A stretch of DNA of 64,000 bases from Ypsolopha sequella (GCA_934047225.1 CAKOHE010000088.1:1-64000), one strand, 5' to 3'. Positions 18,322-28,702 are shown, counted from the first letter of the stretch. A program made the numbers and translations. The notes: generated by a model not told the origin, from the letters alone.

Positions 18322-21300
18322 TTATCTATTTCTTATAGCCGCACACCTTACTACTCTCTCCAAAAATTTTAGCATTGCAACTCTGTCGGTCTTGTCCTGT
18401 AAGATTACTGGCAGGTTGGCTTTGTTGAAGGCGAAATCGATCTCAACCTCCAAATTTGCCCTCCACAGTCCGAACCTCGGACAGTCGAACACGACGTGCC
18501 AAATCGTCTCCTCCTGGTCGGGATCGCATACGCAGGCTGGACTATCCTTCAGCTTAAAGCGATGAAGGTACGATGCGAGGCCCCCATGCCCTGTAAGGGC
18601 TTGCACGTGGGAGGGACTGAGTTTGACCTTCCTCAGGATCGTATGCGCAGTGGCTACGTCCGGAAGGAAGGTCTTCGTCACCTCCCCCGTGCTGGAGGAC
18701 TCGTATCGCCCTTGCCACCGAAGGACAGTCCCCTCGCGTATGGTCCTTCTCAGGTAGGAGAGAGGGACAGCGTCGTAGTCGGCTGCCGTTTTCTTGCGGA
18801 GGGCAGCGTCTTTAGCAAGTTCGTCTGCGCGCTCATTTCCGACAGTCCCAACATGCGCCCTCAACCAGAAGAACCTCACGTCACGGCCCTCCTCACGGAT
18901 TTGACGCACGCACCGCTCAATGCCGTGTGCCAAAGGGTGCACAAGTGCCCGGCTTTTGAGCAGGTCCAGCGAGGATCTAGAGTCACTCAAGATGTTAACG
19001 AGTGGATCCCCGCTGTTAAGGACCTGCTCCACGGCCCTGAGCAGGGCGTACATCTCCGATTGAAAGACCGTGCAGTAGGGCTCCAGGCGGAACTTCGAAT
19101 GCCTGGACTCCCTACCGTCCGACCACCAAGTCAAGGCTGCACCCACCTTCCCCTGTATCTTACTGCCATCAGTAAAGATACAGGGGCCGGCGATTTGGTG
19201 AGCCTCTATGGTTTCCGGACTCAGGTCGTCCACGCACTCGAAGTCCAGCGGCTGTCTGGACGCTGGATGTGGGAACCGACGGAAAGGAACACGCAGTTCA
19301 ATCGGTCTGTCGGCTGGAATCTGATCGATTCTTTCTCCTCGCTTTGCCCTGTACAGACTTGCAGCCTCCTGAACTCGGAGGTCAAGGGGGAGTACATCGG
19401 CCATTACCAAAGCCGATGATAGAGACACCGTGCGGTACGCCTTACACAGCTTTTGTGCAAACCCCCGCTGCAGAGATTCAAGTTGATTTATTATCATCAA
19501 CTTCTCCGCAGCCGGGGCCCAAACACTCGCCGCGTACAGCACGATGGGCTCTATCACCGAGACGTAGATGGTTCTGATGACCTCACGGTTCAAACCCCAA
19601 CTCACCCTGGCTGCACACGCCAGCTGCTTGTAGATGTCAGTGACTTTTCTACAAACAGCCGAAACGTGTGCGTTAAAAGTGAGTTTGCTATCGATGATAA
19701 CACCCAACAGGCGGATTTCCTGCACCAGCGGCAGGACCTGTCCATCCATGCTGATGACTGGGGCCTCAAACTTTAGCTTCCGCGTCAACACCATCGCGAA
19801 CGTTTTGTGAGGTGCGAATTTTAGCTTATTTTTGAGTCCCCAGTCCAACACAGTCTGGAGGGCCGCATTAGCTCTCGCCTGAAGGGGGGGTGTAGTTGAG
19901 CCGGAGAGCACCAGCACCACGTCATCCGCAAAGGCCTGGCAATGCACTCCTTCCTGCTCCAGTTTTTCGAGCAGGGTGTTGAGAATTAGGTTCCAACAAG
20001 TGGGTCCAGCTATTGAGCCTTGGATACACCCCTTGTTGGTTCCCTTTTCCCAACACTCCCTTGCAAAGTGGATGCTTACCTTACGGTTCTCCAAGTAGGA
20101 GGCTACAAGTCCATATATATTTGCAGGGCATCTGTGAGCGAGGAGTTGGGTCTTTAAAGCCGGCCGCCAAGCATTATCGAAGGCTCCCTCTATGTCCAGT
20201 GAGATCATGACGACAATTTTCTTGCTCTTAATCTCAGAGCGAACATGTCCCACGAGGTCATACAGGGAGTCCTCGGTGCTTTTTTGTGGCATAAAGCCAT
20301 ACTGCCTTGTGCTCAAGGAGGGCATCAAATGCCATCCTAGACGGGATACCAGAAGCTTTTCCACAATTTTGCCCATAACAGGAAGAAGTCCTATCGGCCT
20401 GTGCGCCTTCGGAATGGTGTAGTCCTCCCTCCCGGATTTACGGATGACACATACGTGAGCGCGCTTCCACCTCACCGGAAAGTGTCCAATTGCCAAGCAT
20501 TTGTTGGCAATTTGAAGGAACACCTCCGGCGAGACTCGGATTGCCCGCTCACATATGTCCGCAGTCCACCCATCAGGCCCCGGAGCCTTCTTTGGATTGA
20601 GATTCCTCAATACCAATTCAAGCTCCGAGGCAGTGAAAGGCGGATCGTCGGGGTCCAATTGATCCAGGAGTTGATGGACTGGCACCTCCGAGCTCTCGCG
20701 GATTTGCCGTTGAGTAGGGGTTTCGTTGTCCACAGCGTCATCAGGGAAGAACGTAAGGGCCAGCAGCTTGGCGGACTCTTCAGGACCAAGGGTGTTCCCT
20801 GTCGAATCCACCAGCAACTGGTCCTCTTGTCTTTTGACTGTTCTCCTGATGACCCTGTAGACCCCGTCCCATAGGCTTTCTTTATCCTGCTTTGAGCAAA
20901 ACTGCTTCCAGCTAGCGGTCTGTGCATCTTGCACAGCCGCTTTATACCGCTGATTTGCTTCTAGGTATTGGTCAACAACGTGTTGCCTTCTAACCGCCGC
21001 GGCGTTTCTAATTCTCCGCCTCTTGGTTTTAGCGTCTCGCTTGAGACGCCCAAGAGCGGGAGTCCACCACGGCAATGGTTTCCTTCCTTTTGGGACTCCC
21101 ACCTTCGGTATTGTCTCTTCACATGCGTGAGAGATGACCGAAAGGTAAGAGTCGAGGATGGTCTCCAGTTCCTCAGGCGTGGTAACAGCCCCCACACTCG
21201 AGGCGGTCAGGTTCCTCTCCTCCAGGCCTGAGCGGACGGAACGGCCGAAAGCCAACCAATCGGACTTCGCTGTGTTGTACACACGTGTGCTCTGGGGTTT

Positions 21301-22056
21301 GAGGGGTTCTAATTCCCTCTCCAGGCACACGTAGTAGGTAAGTGCGTTATGGTCCGATGTGATCAGCTCCCGGTCCACCTTCCATCCGCCCATCCTGTCC
21401 AAGAGCTGAAGGCCGCATGCCGTCACGTCTACTCGACTAGTGCACATGCGGCCCCCTCTGAACACCTCGAAAGTGGGGGTGCTGCCTGTATTCAGGATCT
21501 GGAGGTCCATTTCCTCCAGGAAGGATCTGAAGGCTGAGCCACGGTGGTCTTCGGAATCACTTCCCCACCATGGACTCCACGCGTTGACATCCCCTGCCAG
21601 GATGACATTGTCAGTCTGCAGTTTTGAGCATACGTAACGGACTCTGTGGAGATACGGCTCCAAATCTTCGTCCCCCTCCAGGTAAATGGACAGCACGGCC
21701 AGTCTCAGCGGGCCTGCCTTCAGCAGTACCGCTGCAATGTTCTCAGTGACGAGCTGAGGGTCATGTATGACCTCCAGCTCCCCACCGAAAATCACCACGG
21801 CGGCCTTTACTGGTTTTTGGCGAGCTGACGACATTTGGATAACTCTTGTGCCCGGGTACTGTTTTAATTCGCCCTTGGAGCCAACATATGGCTCCTGGAC
21901 CAGGGCGACAGATACCCGGTTGGTGTGTGCTGTGCACAAGAGCTCCTGCGTCGCCAGCTTGGCCCGCTGGAGATTGGCTTGGATAAAAAGCAATTTGCTG
22001 TCCTTTGAATTACCTAAGAGGGGGGCAACTGTGCCGTTCACTGCGGTGCCCTCAGC
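18322..22056 (-). CDS. TRAS-like ORF2: endonuclease - RT - RNase H (about 1244 aa), intact
   Basis: EN, about residues 1-230: FIQANLQR with the catalytic Asn, LVQEPYVG, GDVNAWSPWWGS, TSRVDVTA, SDHNALTY. RT, about 440-760: APGPDGWTADI, QYGFMPQKSTEDSL, active site FADDVVLV near position 19930, LLGVIIDSKL. RNase H, about 950-1090: FTDGSKIQGK, FQSEMYALL, LSDSRSSLDLL, GNERADELAK, giving the D-E-D-D set. A C-terminal finger CVCDP...H...C ends the protein. There is no ATG: the frame is +1 to ORF1, opens nine codons before the ORF1 stop and continues from GCT GAG GGC overlapping that stop. Recoding or non-AUG reinitiation is needed. Confidence 0.92.
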   Translation of the reverse strand, partial: AEGTAVNGTVAPLLGNSKDSKLLFIQANLQRAKLATQELLCTAHTNRVSVALVQEPYVGSKGELKQYPGTRVIQMSSARQKPVKAAVVIFGGELEVIHDPQLVTENIAAVLLKAGPLRLAVLSIYLEGDEDLEPYLHRVRYVCSKLQTDNVILAGDVNAWSPWWGSDSEDHRGSAFRSFLEEMDLQILNTGSTPTFEVFRGGRMCTSRVDVTACGLQLLDRMGGWKVDRELITSDHNALTYYVCLERELEPLKPQSTRVYNTAKSDWLAFGRSVRSGLEERNLTASSVGAVTTPEELETILDSYLSVISHACEETIPKVGVPKGRKPLPWWTPALGRLKRDAKTKRRRIRNAAAVRRQHVVDQYLEANQRYKAAVQDAQTASWKQFCSKQDKESLWDGVYRVIRRTVKRQEDQLLVDSTGNTLGPEESAKLLALTFFPDDAVDNETPTQRQIRESSEVPVHQLLDQLDPDDPPFTASELELVLRNLNPKKAPGPDGWTADICERAIRVSPEVFLQIANKCLAIGHFPVRWKRAHVCVIRKSGREDYTIPKAHRPIGLLPVMGKIVEKLLVSRLGWHLMPSLSTRQYGFMPQKSTEDSLYDLVGHVRSEIKSKKIVVMISLDIEGAFDNAWRPALKTQLLAHRCPANIYGLVASYLENRKVSIHFARECWEKGTNKGCIQGSIAGPTCWNLILNTLLEKLEQEGVHCQAFADDVVLVLSGSTTPPLQARANAALQTVLDWGLKNKLKFAPHKTFAMVLTRKLKFEAPVISMDGQVLPLVQEIRLLGVIIDSKLTFNAHVSAVCRKVTDIYKQLACAARVSWGLNREVIRTIYVSVIEPIVLYAASVWAPAAEKLMIINQLESLQRGFAQKLCKAYRTVSLSSALVMADVLPLDLRVQEAASLYRAKRGERIDQIPADRPIELRVPFRRFPHPASRQPLDFECVDDLSPETIEAHQIAGPCIFTDGSKIQGKVGAALTWWSDGRESRHSKFRLEPYCTVFQSEMYALLRAVEQVLNSGDPLVNILSDSRSSLDLLKSRALVHPLAHGIERCVRQIREEGRDVRFFWLRAHVGTVGNERADELAKDAALRKKTAADYDAVPLSYLRRTIREGTVLRWQGRYESSSTGEVTKTFLPDVATAHTILRKVKLSPSHVQALTGHGGLASYLHRFKLKDSPACVCDPDQEETIWHVVFDCPRFGLWRANLEVEIDFAFNKANLPVILQDKTDRVAMLKFLERVVRCAAIRNR

Positions 22057-24080
22057 AATACGCCACACGAGACCTCGCTATGGAGTCCCATTTTTTCCTG
22101 ATCTGGCACTCGCCACTGAAGGCATTATGTGCCAGATCAGAATCTTGGAGCTTTGCCCTGTGGCAGTTCACACAGACGGGTGGTAACGCCTTGTGCGGAC
22201 AGTCCACATAGGTGTGAGACTCTCCACAGTGACTGCACGTGATGCCCTTGTCTTTGCACACTCGCTTTGAGTGTCCATAACCAAGGCATCCCGTGCACTG
22301 CACCAGTGGAGAGTGGTCCTCTATAGACCGTCTCTGTAGCCCTATGTGGACTGTGCCCGCCTCCGTGAACCGATTCCACAGGGTTGGGCTTAGCTCCAAT
22401 ATTATGTGGGACTCGTGCGGGTTCCTCGCTTTGCGGCGGTAAAGCACCCGAGGGCACTCCGCGGAGAGATCCACTCCTCTCAGAAGGTGACCGTTCTGAG
22501 AAAGGAGGGACTCTATGACGTCTTGGTCTTTTCGGTCAGCCAAGACGTTGCGGATGCAGGCTAACGGCATCCGATTCACAGCCTCTTTCGCCACGAGCCC
22601 GTGTTCGCTCTTGCTGAGGCTGGAGGATATCTTTTTGATATCCTCCTTCTGACTGCAGCTGAGGACCACCCTCCTGTTTGCTGCCTTTCTGCAGCGGTCC
22701 ACCCTGATGCCGGAGGTCTTGACATCCAGCACTTTCTCCAGTCGCTTCACGACTTCTTCCCCGGAGAGGGAAGAATCCGTCGAGGAAACGATGATCGAGT
22801 GCGCTGGCCTGTCTTGCCCCGGCTTTTTGAGCGCTTGGGCGTAGGTCAGCGGCGCGTTGGCATAAGACTCCCGGCTGAGGACCTCTTTTTTGAGGCCCGT
22901 CACGGCGTCTTTGACGTCAGAGAGGGCCATTTCTAGGTTGAGGTTTGGCGGTTCGCTTCTTTTTTCCTCCACCGCCTTACCTATGGCCCTCACGTCCGAG
23001 CCTACCTTTTCTAGGTTCCCCAGCACGGGTTTAATAATTTGTCTTATGCTAGCGTCGCTGACCGTCGCTTCCGGCTGCACCTGGCACAGCGGTCTCTGCT
23101 GAAGGCAGTCGACCGCTGCCCTCACCTTCTCCAGGTTATCGCCAATTGCGATGAGCCGGGGATCCGAGACCTCCGGTTTCAGGGGGGACCTGCACTCAGG
23201 AGTACTGGCTTTAGCCCTCTCCTCGAACTCCACCAGTTGACGCCGCAACGAGTCAATTTGGCCCGATACGGCGGCGACCCTGCCCGAAAGAGTTTCCAGC
23301 TCTTTTGTAAGAGCTGGTTCAGGCTTAGTTGGTTGGTCGGCCAAATGTGGCCGTAGGGCCGCCGTGTTTTCCAACTGGTGGACACTCTCCCTGATGGACT
23401 CTATGGACCTGAGTGGGCCGTCCATCTCCAGCCCAAGCCATAGCCTTATGGCCTTAGCTTCCTCCAATGTGCTGGAGATGTCAGCCCTAGCCTCTCTGAG
23501 CTCGACGGCATGTGTTGCGTGTAGCTCACTTAACGCCCTGGTATGGGCGCGCTCCACCCGGACAAGCTCAATGGCGTTCCTGGAGCGCTCCTTTTCCAGG
23601 GCGTTTATGTGTCGAGCTCTGGAGTCCGACAGGGAAAGGACTGTCTCGTACAGATGTTCGAGTGATTCGAGGGCAGCGGCTTTACACTCCCGCTTCATGT
23701 TACCAGCCGCCTCCAACGCCTCCTTCCCCTTCTGGAGTAGCGAGTTGGCCTGTTTTGTGGCCAAATCCATCGCTACACCCCCTGGTTTTTCGATTAAGGG
23801 GCGGGAGAAGGCTGGGACAACTGTCGCGGGAGCCCCCCGATGTGTCCAGGCACGACTCCTCATCTGTATCCAAAAGAGGTACGCGCTCCTGCCTAGACCC
23901 ATCAGAGGGGACCTGGGACGCAGCTAGCCCCGCGCCGGGTGAAACCTTCGCTTTTGTTTTAAACAATTTTTCGCGAAGCGAATTACTCGGTTTCTTTGCC
24001 GGTGCGCGGCTAGCTGAGGCCCCTGAGCCGACACTCGATCTTGAACCTGCCGACGTGGAGGCCCTGCCAGTTTCAGACAT
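22052..24080 (-). pseudogene. TRAS-like ORF1: gag-like protein, one frameshift
   Basis: The frame starts at the ATG at 24080 (MSETGRAS). It runs to LPPLNRKT near 23785, where about 2 bp are missing in a C/G run compared with element F. It then continues in the next frame (GGVAMDLATKQAN...) to the TGA at 22054-22052. Visible parts: Ser/Ala-rich N-terminus, a long coiled coil (LSDSRARHINALEKERSR, VERAHTRALSELHA), a conserved middle domain (GIRVDRCRKAANRRVVLSC), three C-terminal zinc knuckles (CTGCLGYGHSKRVC, CSHCGESHTYVDC, CVNC...H...C) and the family terminal KWDSIARSRVAYC. The frameshift could be a real mutation or an assembly error. Confidence 0.87.
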
Positions 24081-25836
24081 GTTGCCGCTATAAGTTGGGA
24101 AGTGTCACACAATAAAAATATACAATAAAGTCAAGAACCTGAGAGTGTAAGGTGTACGGGACGAGTTGAAATTATAATAGAAAATTTTAAAAAGTAAGGA
24201 CAGCTAAAAAGTTTTTATCACAAAGTATCACAGTTATAATTTCCCAGGGGTAAAAATATCACAGTTAATTAATTTAAAAAATATGACAAAAGTCTGAATC
24301 AATAAATTTAAAGTGAAGTTAAAATTAAAAATGTAATTAAATCAAAAAAATAAAACAATAAACAGCTTGGATCTAATAAATTTTTATGACTCAAAAGAGA
24401 TAGTGTAAAAAATAAAATCAAATAATTCAAATGTCAGCAAAATAAAATCAAATAAAGGTGTAAATAAAAATTTTAAAACTAGTAGGGCGATTAAAGTCAA
24501 TAATAAAAGTGGGAAATTATGCTACGAGTAAAAATATCACAGAAACTTATTGGGTAAAAATTGATGTGACAAAAGTCTGAGTCCAATAGGTTAAAATAAA
24601 TTTTTTTTAAAAAATATAAAATTAAATCAAAAAATAAAACAATAAAATTCCAATCCAAATTAAATTCAATGACTCAAAAGAGATGATAAAACAAAAGAAA
24701 TTAATAATTAACACATCAACAAAATGTAAAAGTAAAATAAAAGTGCAAAAATAAAAGTTATAACTCTAGCAGGGCGACTAAAGTGAGTGATAAAAATATG
24801 AAAAATTTTGACAATAACAGCGTAGACAAGGACAGTAAATTACACTATATAAGAAAAAATCCGCCAACGACAAAAAGCATTTAATACAGAAAAAACTATA
24901 AAAAAAAACCAAAATATTTAATTTAAAAATACTTCCAAAGGAAGAAGCGATTTTTTACAGCCGGACTTTTATAGGTGGCAATGAGCTCTACCTTTAGGAA
25001 TTTTTTCCAAAAATTTTTCCCCTCTCCAGAAATTTTGAAAAAATTTTGAAAAAAATTTTTGAGAGGGGAGGGTCGGGAGTATGGCCAAAATGTGTGTCTT
25101 TAGAAAATTAGAGCCCCCGTTCCCGAGTTATTGCGATTACCAACTATTTTGCCGATGGCGGACTTTTTCTTTCGTCAGAAAAATATTTATATTAAAAAAA
25201 GTTACAGTCTTAAAAATACAAACTAAACTGCGATCCAATCCGTATAAGATGGCCGTTCTTGAATAAAAATAAAAATGGTATGTCCTCGATCTTCCTTCCG
25301 AGATAACTGGACGGGAATACGGGAACGAGATTACCACCAGCGATATTTAAGCGACTGTGGGCTGAATTTTTCAAAATAAATTTAAAAACCTTTTCAGCCG
25401 TCGTCCAGCAGCCGTTGTCCGTCTCTGGACACCTCCAATTTGCCCGTGACACTTCCGGTTCCGGAGTTAGGGGCCCACGTGGTACTTGTTTTTTTGCCCC
25501 TAAAATCTGAAGTCCTGGCCGGAGGGGGGCAAATGAGGCGTCGGGAGGTAGGGCTCCACTGGGCGACTCCAGCCGCTCCAAAAAATCACTGGGGCACTCG
25601 ATCCGTTTTCCAGATAAACTCGGAAAACCACAATTCACTTCAAATTTTTGCACTTTTTTTCCAAAATTTCTCCAAAAATCACTTTTTTCTTTCAGATTAA
25701 GTTAGATCTCGCTTAAATTTGCACAAAAACACTTTTCTTTTTCAATTTGGGGTCACTTTACTATTTTTAAAGATTTTTGGCGCGCGGAGCGGAGTAAAAG
25801 TGATGCGCTCGGGTCGGGGAGCGGCGCGCGACTGGG
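24081..25836 (-). promoter_or_regulatory. 5' UTR / probable internal promoter region of TRAS-like copy E
   Basis: 1.75 kb without genes. The ORF1-proximal half is A-rich and holds a diverged tandem duplication of about 278 bp (24250-24527 and 24528-about 24800). The distal half has the conserved blocks shared with D and F, including GCCGATGGCGG near 25150, CACGTGG at 25476-25482 (about 354 bp from the element end) and the GCGCGCGGAGC...CGCTCGGG terminal block near 25778-25815. Confidence 0.7.
24250..24800 (-). repeat. Tandem duplication, unit about 278 bp, in the 5' UTR of E
   Basis: Both units begin GTAAAAATATCACAG (24250 and 24528). They share ACAAAAGTCTGA, ATGACTCAAAAGAGAT and AGGGCGA(T/C)TAAAGT in the same order. 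They are diverged, so the duplication is old relative to E's insertion. Confidence 0.75.
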
Positions 25837-25842
25837 GTTAGG
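25837..25842 (+). repeat. Residual telomeric GTTAGG, one unit
   Basis: Only GTTAGG separates E's 5' end from F's poly(T). F must have inserted into the repeat immediately next to E. Confidence 0.85.
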
Positions 25843-25862
25843 TTTTTTTTTTTTTTTTTTTT

Positions 25863-26494
25863 ATAAGTTATCTCTATGGTTCCATGGGCTGAGGCCCGCT
25901 GCCCTTATTTGCTACATTAAAAATTTTTTGCATGTCAGATTTTGTCGTATCCCCGCTTTTTCGGGGTGGGGGGGTTGGTGTTTCGAAACAACTCTCTCTA
26001 TACATTTAGTTTATCTTATTTTCTATATTTTATTTTGATCTATTACTAGTGATATCTTTTACTAGTGGTATTTTCCATCTTTTATTCTTTTTGTTCATGT
26101 GTACATTATTTCTCTTATTTTTATTTCAATGTTTTTATTATTATTATCTTTTGTTATTTTTTATTTTTTATTTTTATATATATAATTTTTTATTTTCTCT
26201 CATGCATTTTGATTATCATTATTAATTTTAAACTATATACATTGTTTGGTAATTATATAAAGATAAGTGTTAGTAGCTTAATTATATTCTAAGTATTATT
26301 TTATAAAGACACTCCTTTGTTTTAACATTTCTTACTTAGTTCTTATCTAGATGAGAGAGCTGTTTCGAGGGTTTACATTGTTAGTTTTACAATTTATACA
26401 TTTAGTTATTATTAGGTAAGTTAATTTACAAATTTTAACAGAATTAATACTTTTGTTGTTCGTCAAATTTATCCATTTCCCATTGTCTTGGTCA
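25863..26494 (-). other. 3' UTR of helicase-bearing element F
   Basis: AT-rich, no genes. Next to the poly(A) are two tight hairpins, ATGG-TT-CCAT at 25876-25885 and GGGC-TGAG-GCCC at 25886-25897. A further CCCCG-CTTTTT-CGGGG hairpin lies near 25952-25970. Confidence 0.6.
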
Positions 26495-28702
26495 CTATAT
26501 CGGCCGGTTTATCACCGCGGTATTCCGGTCTTGCAGTGCCATTTTTAAGTTGTACCCGCTGATCTGGGCATCTGTCGCACCTTCTGCTCGCTTTACAAAG
26601 GCAGCAATCGCGTCCCCTCTGTCATCTGAATAGTAGATGCAGCTTTCAGTATGACGCGATAATGCCACCACTGCGTGCGGGATACTGTTGTGTAGGTGCA
26701 ATCTATGAGCTGTTCTGCGCACGATAATTACCTTCGCGTAAGTAAGTCCCTGTGCTTCGTGGATAGTCTGAATGCGTGACCCGTTTCCCTTCCCATAGCC
26801 TTGGCCTTCCAGGGACTCCTTTTCGGCCTGGGTGTGCACAAGAAATAATGTGCTTGGGAGGTCTCTAGGTATTTGTGCATTCGTGTACCTTTCCAGCTTC
26901 AGGGAACGTATTCGCGTTTTGGATGAATATGTGCCATTGTACACCTCACTGAGGGCATATGGCACATCCATCGGGTTTCTATGTGTGCACAACAGCTCAA
27001 GACTGATGCTTGTTACCAGATTTGGGCGGTTGTAATACATTCCAAAATGACACTGTCTGTCCATGTAGGGAAGCTGGTTGATGTCACCTATCAAGATCAT
27101 TTCTCTGGCCCCTGACATCTGTGTCACCATGACAATGGCGCCGAAATGACTCATGGGAGCTTCGTCAAAGAAGATGCGTTTGCACGATTCTTTCTTCTTT
27201 CCCGAAGCGCCCACGCCGTTTGCTAGTGCAGAGGCCAGGGTGCGCACTCTTGTATATAGGTGTACCTTTGATTGTGCCACCAGCTTAGCCCTTAGATCTT
27301 TTGCCGCTTCGATGGTCTGGGTGACTATCACGTCTTGATTTATGTCACACTGAGACAAGAGCCAAGTTGTTTTTCCGCAGCCCGGTACTCCGTTTATCCA
27401 TTTGATTTCCGGTACTTCCCAGTTCGCAAAGGTCTCATTTCCGGCGGGGTCTTTGGCTATTTTTTCCGCCATTTCCAACACCCTGTCGTCTAACATCACC
27501 TTTGTTTCCCGGGTTGTGATCACAATGGGATCCGTTTCTGGGGCTAGGTATTTAATTTTGGTGGAAAGTGATGACTCTTCTTCGTCCAGTGCGACGAAGC
27601 CTCTGCTGGAGTTGTAGGCAACCATATGACGTGTAACTGGGGCACCTGCTATAACCGTTCCCCTTTCGTTGTCATAGATGGTTGCCTGCGCTTCTTTGAG
27701 CTTGACGCTCAGCAATTCCGTGCTCCCTCGGTTGTATATTTGCAGGATGTCCTTGCAGGTCTTGGTGTTCATGACCTTGTTTGCTTTAAGGACACTCTGG
27801 AACTCGAGGAAGGCATTCACCATGTGATCCAGGGTAGTTGTGGCTTGTCTGAGCCGAGGCGGTTCCACTAAACCCATATCCGCTTTTGTGCGGGTTTTAC
27901 GGTTTCCTTGTGAAATCTTTCCCCGATCGCTCTTTGTAAAAGTCTCAACAGCGGATTCAATGCGTTGCATTGATATCGCTGCAGAGACTCTTTTGGCCAT
28001 TGTCTTCCGGTCACATGGGACATTGAATACTGAAGCGTTCAGCGCACTGATCGCTACATCCAGTTCAGCTCCTTGACGTGATTGCTGGCGCAGTTCCCGT
28101 GTTCTTATAAAACTTGCCTCCTCTTCCCTTTTTTTCTGTAGGCGTTCCGAGCCACTCATTGCTTCCGAGTCCATGACGGTGTATGTAGTTTTGTCGGTAC
28201 CAGAGCCGGAGACCCCAGGTCGTAGGAAGCTGAGGTTTTCGCCCCTGTCCTCGTATACTACCACCTGATGTTGTTCGGTGGTGTGTATACACCCGAGATA
28301 GTCCTCGACTCTACCCTTTTCTAGACCCACCGTCATGGAATCGATGCTAATGATAACTGCTATGTTTGAGCCCGCCCTTCTGAACTTGGTGAGCAGTGAG
28401 CTTACCAGTGCGAACCGCGTGTTTTCTGCATTGCTGTCAAATAGAGCGATCACCTTGTTTTGTGCTCGCACTAGACGACAGCCCACGCCAGCCACGGTTC
28501 GCTCGGGCAGCACGCTATATGTTGCGCGTTTCATGCTCGTTTTGGAGGTGTTTCCGTTCAGAAGTGCGGCGAGACCCGGGGAGATAGTGACGTTGCCCGT
28601 TCCGGTTGCATTACAGAAGCTAAAACCCAGTTTTTCTCTTTCATTGTCCATGAAGAGTGCGACTCCACGAATTTTTATGCCAGGTGTGCCACTTTTATTC
28701 AT
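26495..28702 (-). CDS. ORF3 of element F: viral-type superfamily-1 helicase with an unrecognised N-terminal domain (735 aa)
   Basis: The C-terminal half has the ordered SF1 motifs of positive-strand RNA virus helicases (Viral_helicase1 type): motif I NGVPGCGKTTW near residue 438, motif II FFDEAP near 511, motif III LIGDINQLPYMDR near 539, CTHRNPMDVPYAL after it, motif V TIHEAQGLTY near 643, and motif VI VALSRHTESCIYY near 678. Residues 1-200 (GTPGIKIRGVALFMD..., ISPGLAALLNG, VVYEDRGENLSFLRP) match the region before the helicase in element G and resemble nothing I know. The start is a real ATG in A-rich context, 358 bp after the ORF2 stop. NTPase/5'-3' unwinding is the family activity; the role in retrotransposition is inferred. 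Confidence 0.93.
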   Translation of the reverse strand: MNKSGTPGIKIRGVALFMDNEREKLGFSFCNATGTGNVTISPGLAALLNGNTSKTSMKRATYSVLPERTVAGVGCRLVRAQNKVIALFDSNAENTRFALVSSLLTKFRRAGSNIAVIISIDSMTVGLEKGRVEDYLGCIHTTEQHQVVVYEDRGENLSFLRPGVSGSGTDKTTYTVMDSEAMSGSERLQKKREEEASFIRTRELRQQSRQGAELDVAISALNASVFNVPCDRKTMAKRVSAAISMQRIESAVETFTKSDRGKISQGNRKTRTKADMGLVEPPRLRQATTTLDHMVNAFLEFQSVLKANKVMNTKTCKDILQIYNRGSTELLSVKLKEAQATIYDNERGTVIAGAPVTRHMVAYNSSRGFVALDEEESSLSTKIKYLAPETDPIVITTRETKVMLDDRVLEMAEKIAKDPAGNETFANWEVPEIKWINGVPGCGKTTWLLSQCDINQDVIVTQTIEAAKDLRAKLVAQSKVHLYTRVRTLASALANGVGASGKKKESCKRIFFDEAPMSHFGAIVMVTQMSGAREMILIGDINQLPYMDRQCHFGMYYNRPNLVTSISLELLCTHRNPMDVPYALSEVYNGTYSSKTRIRSLKLERYTNAQIPRDLPSTLFLVHTQAEKESLEGQGYGKGNGSRIQTIHEAQGLTYAKVIIVRRTAHRLHLHNSIPHAVVALSRHTESCIYYSDDRGDAIAAFVKRAEGATDAQISGYNLKMALQDRNTAVINRPI

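Larger units (their letters stand above)
17732..25836 (-). mobile_element. TRAS-like telomeric retrotransposon, copy E (full length, no helicase)
   Basis: 8.1 kb from the ACTGGGG|TTAGG 5' junction (25836) to poly(T) at 17732-17755. It contains a long 5' UTR, ORF1 (one frameshift), an intact EN-RT-RNase H ORF2 and a 3' UTR directly after ORF2. There is no helicase ORF, so with D it defines the helicase-less lineage. Confidence 0.93.

Noticed and set aside
18496..19419. A 307-codon + strand ORF opposite E ORF2
   Set aside because: It is antisense to the RNase H region; the - strand has clear catalytic motifs and similar antisense ORFs recur opposite D, F and G only because the coding strand is GC-rich.
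26495..28702. The helicase as a stand-alone endogenous RNA virus insertion
   Set aside because: No polymerase, methyltransferase or capsid region flanks it, it is repeated in F, G, K and L at the same place relative to RNase H, and in G it is fused in frame to the retrotransposon protein.
26495..28702. PIF1/Helitron-type helicase
   Set aside because: Motifs GDxNQxPxxDR, TIHEAQG and VALSRHT follow the viral SF1 pattern; no Rep/HUH domain or Helitron termini are present.
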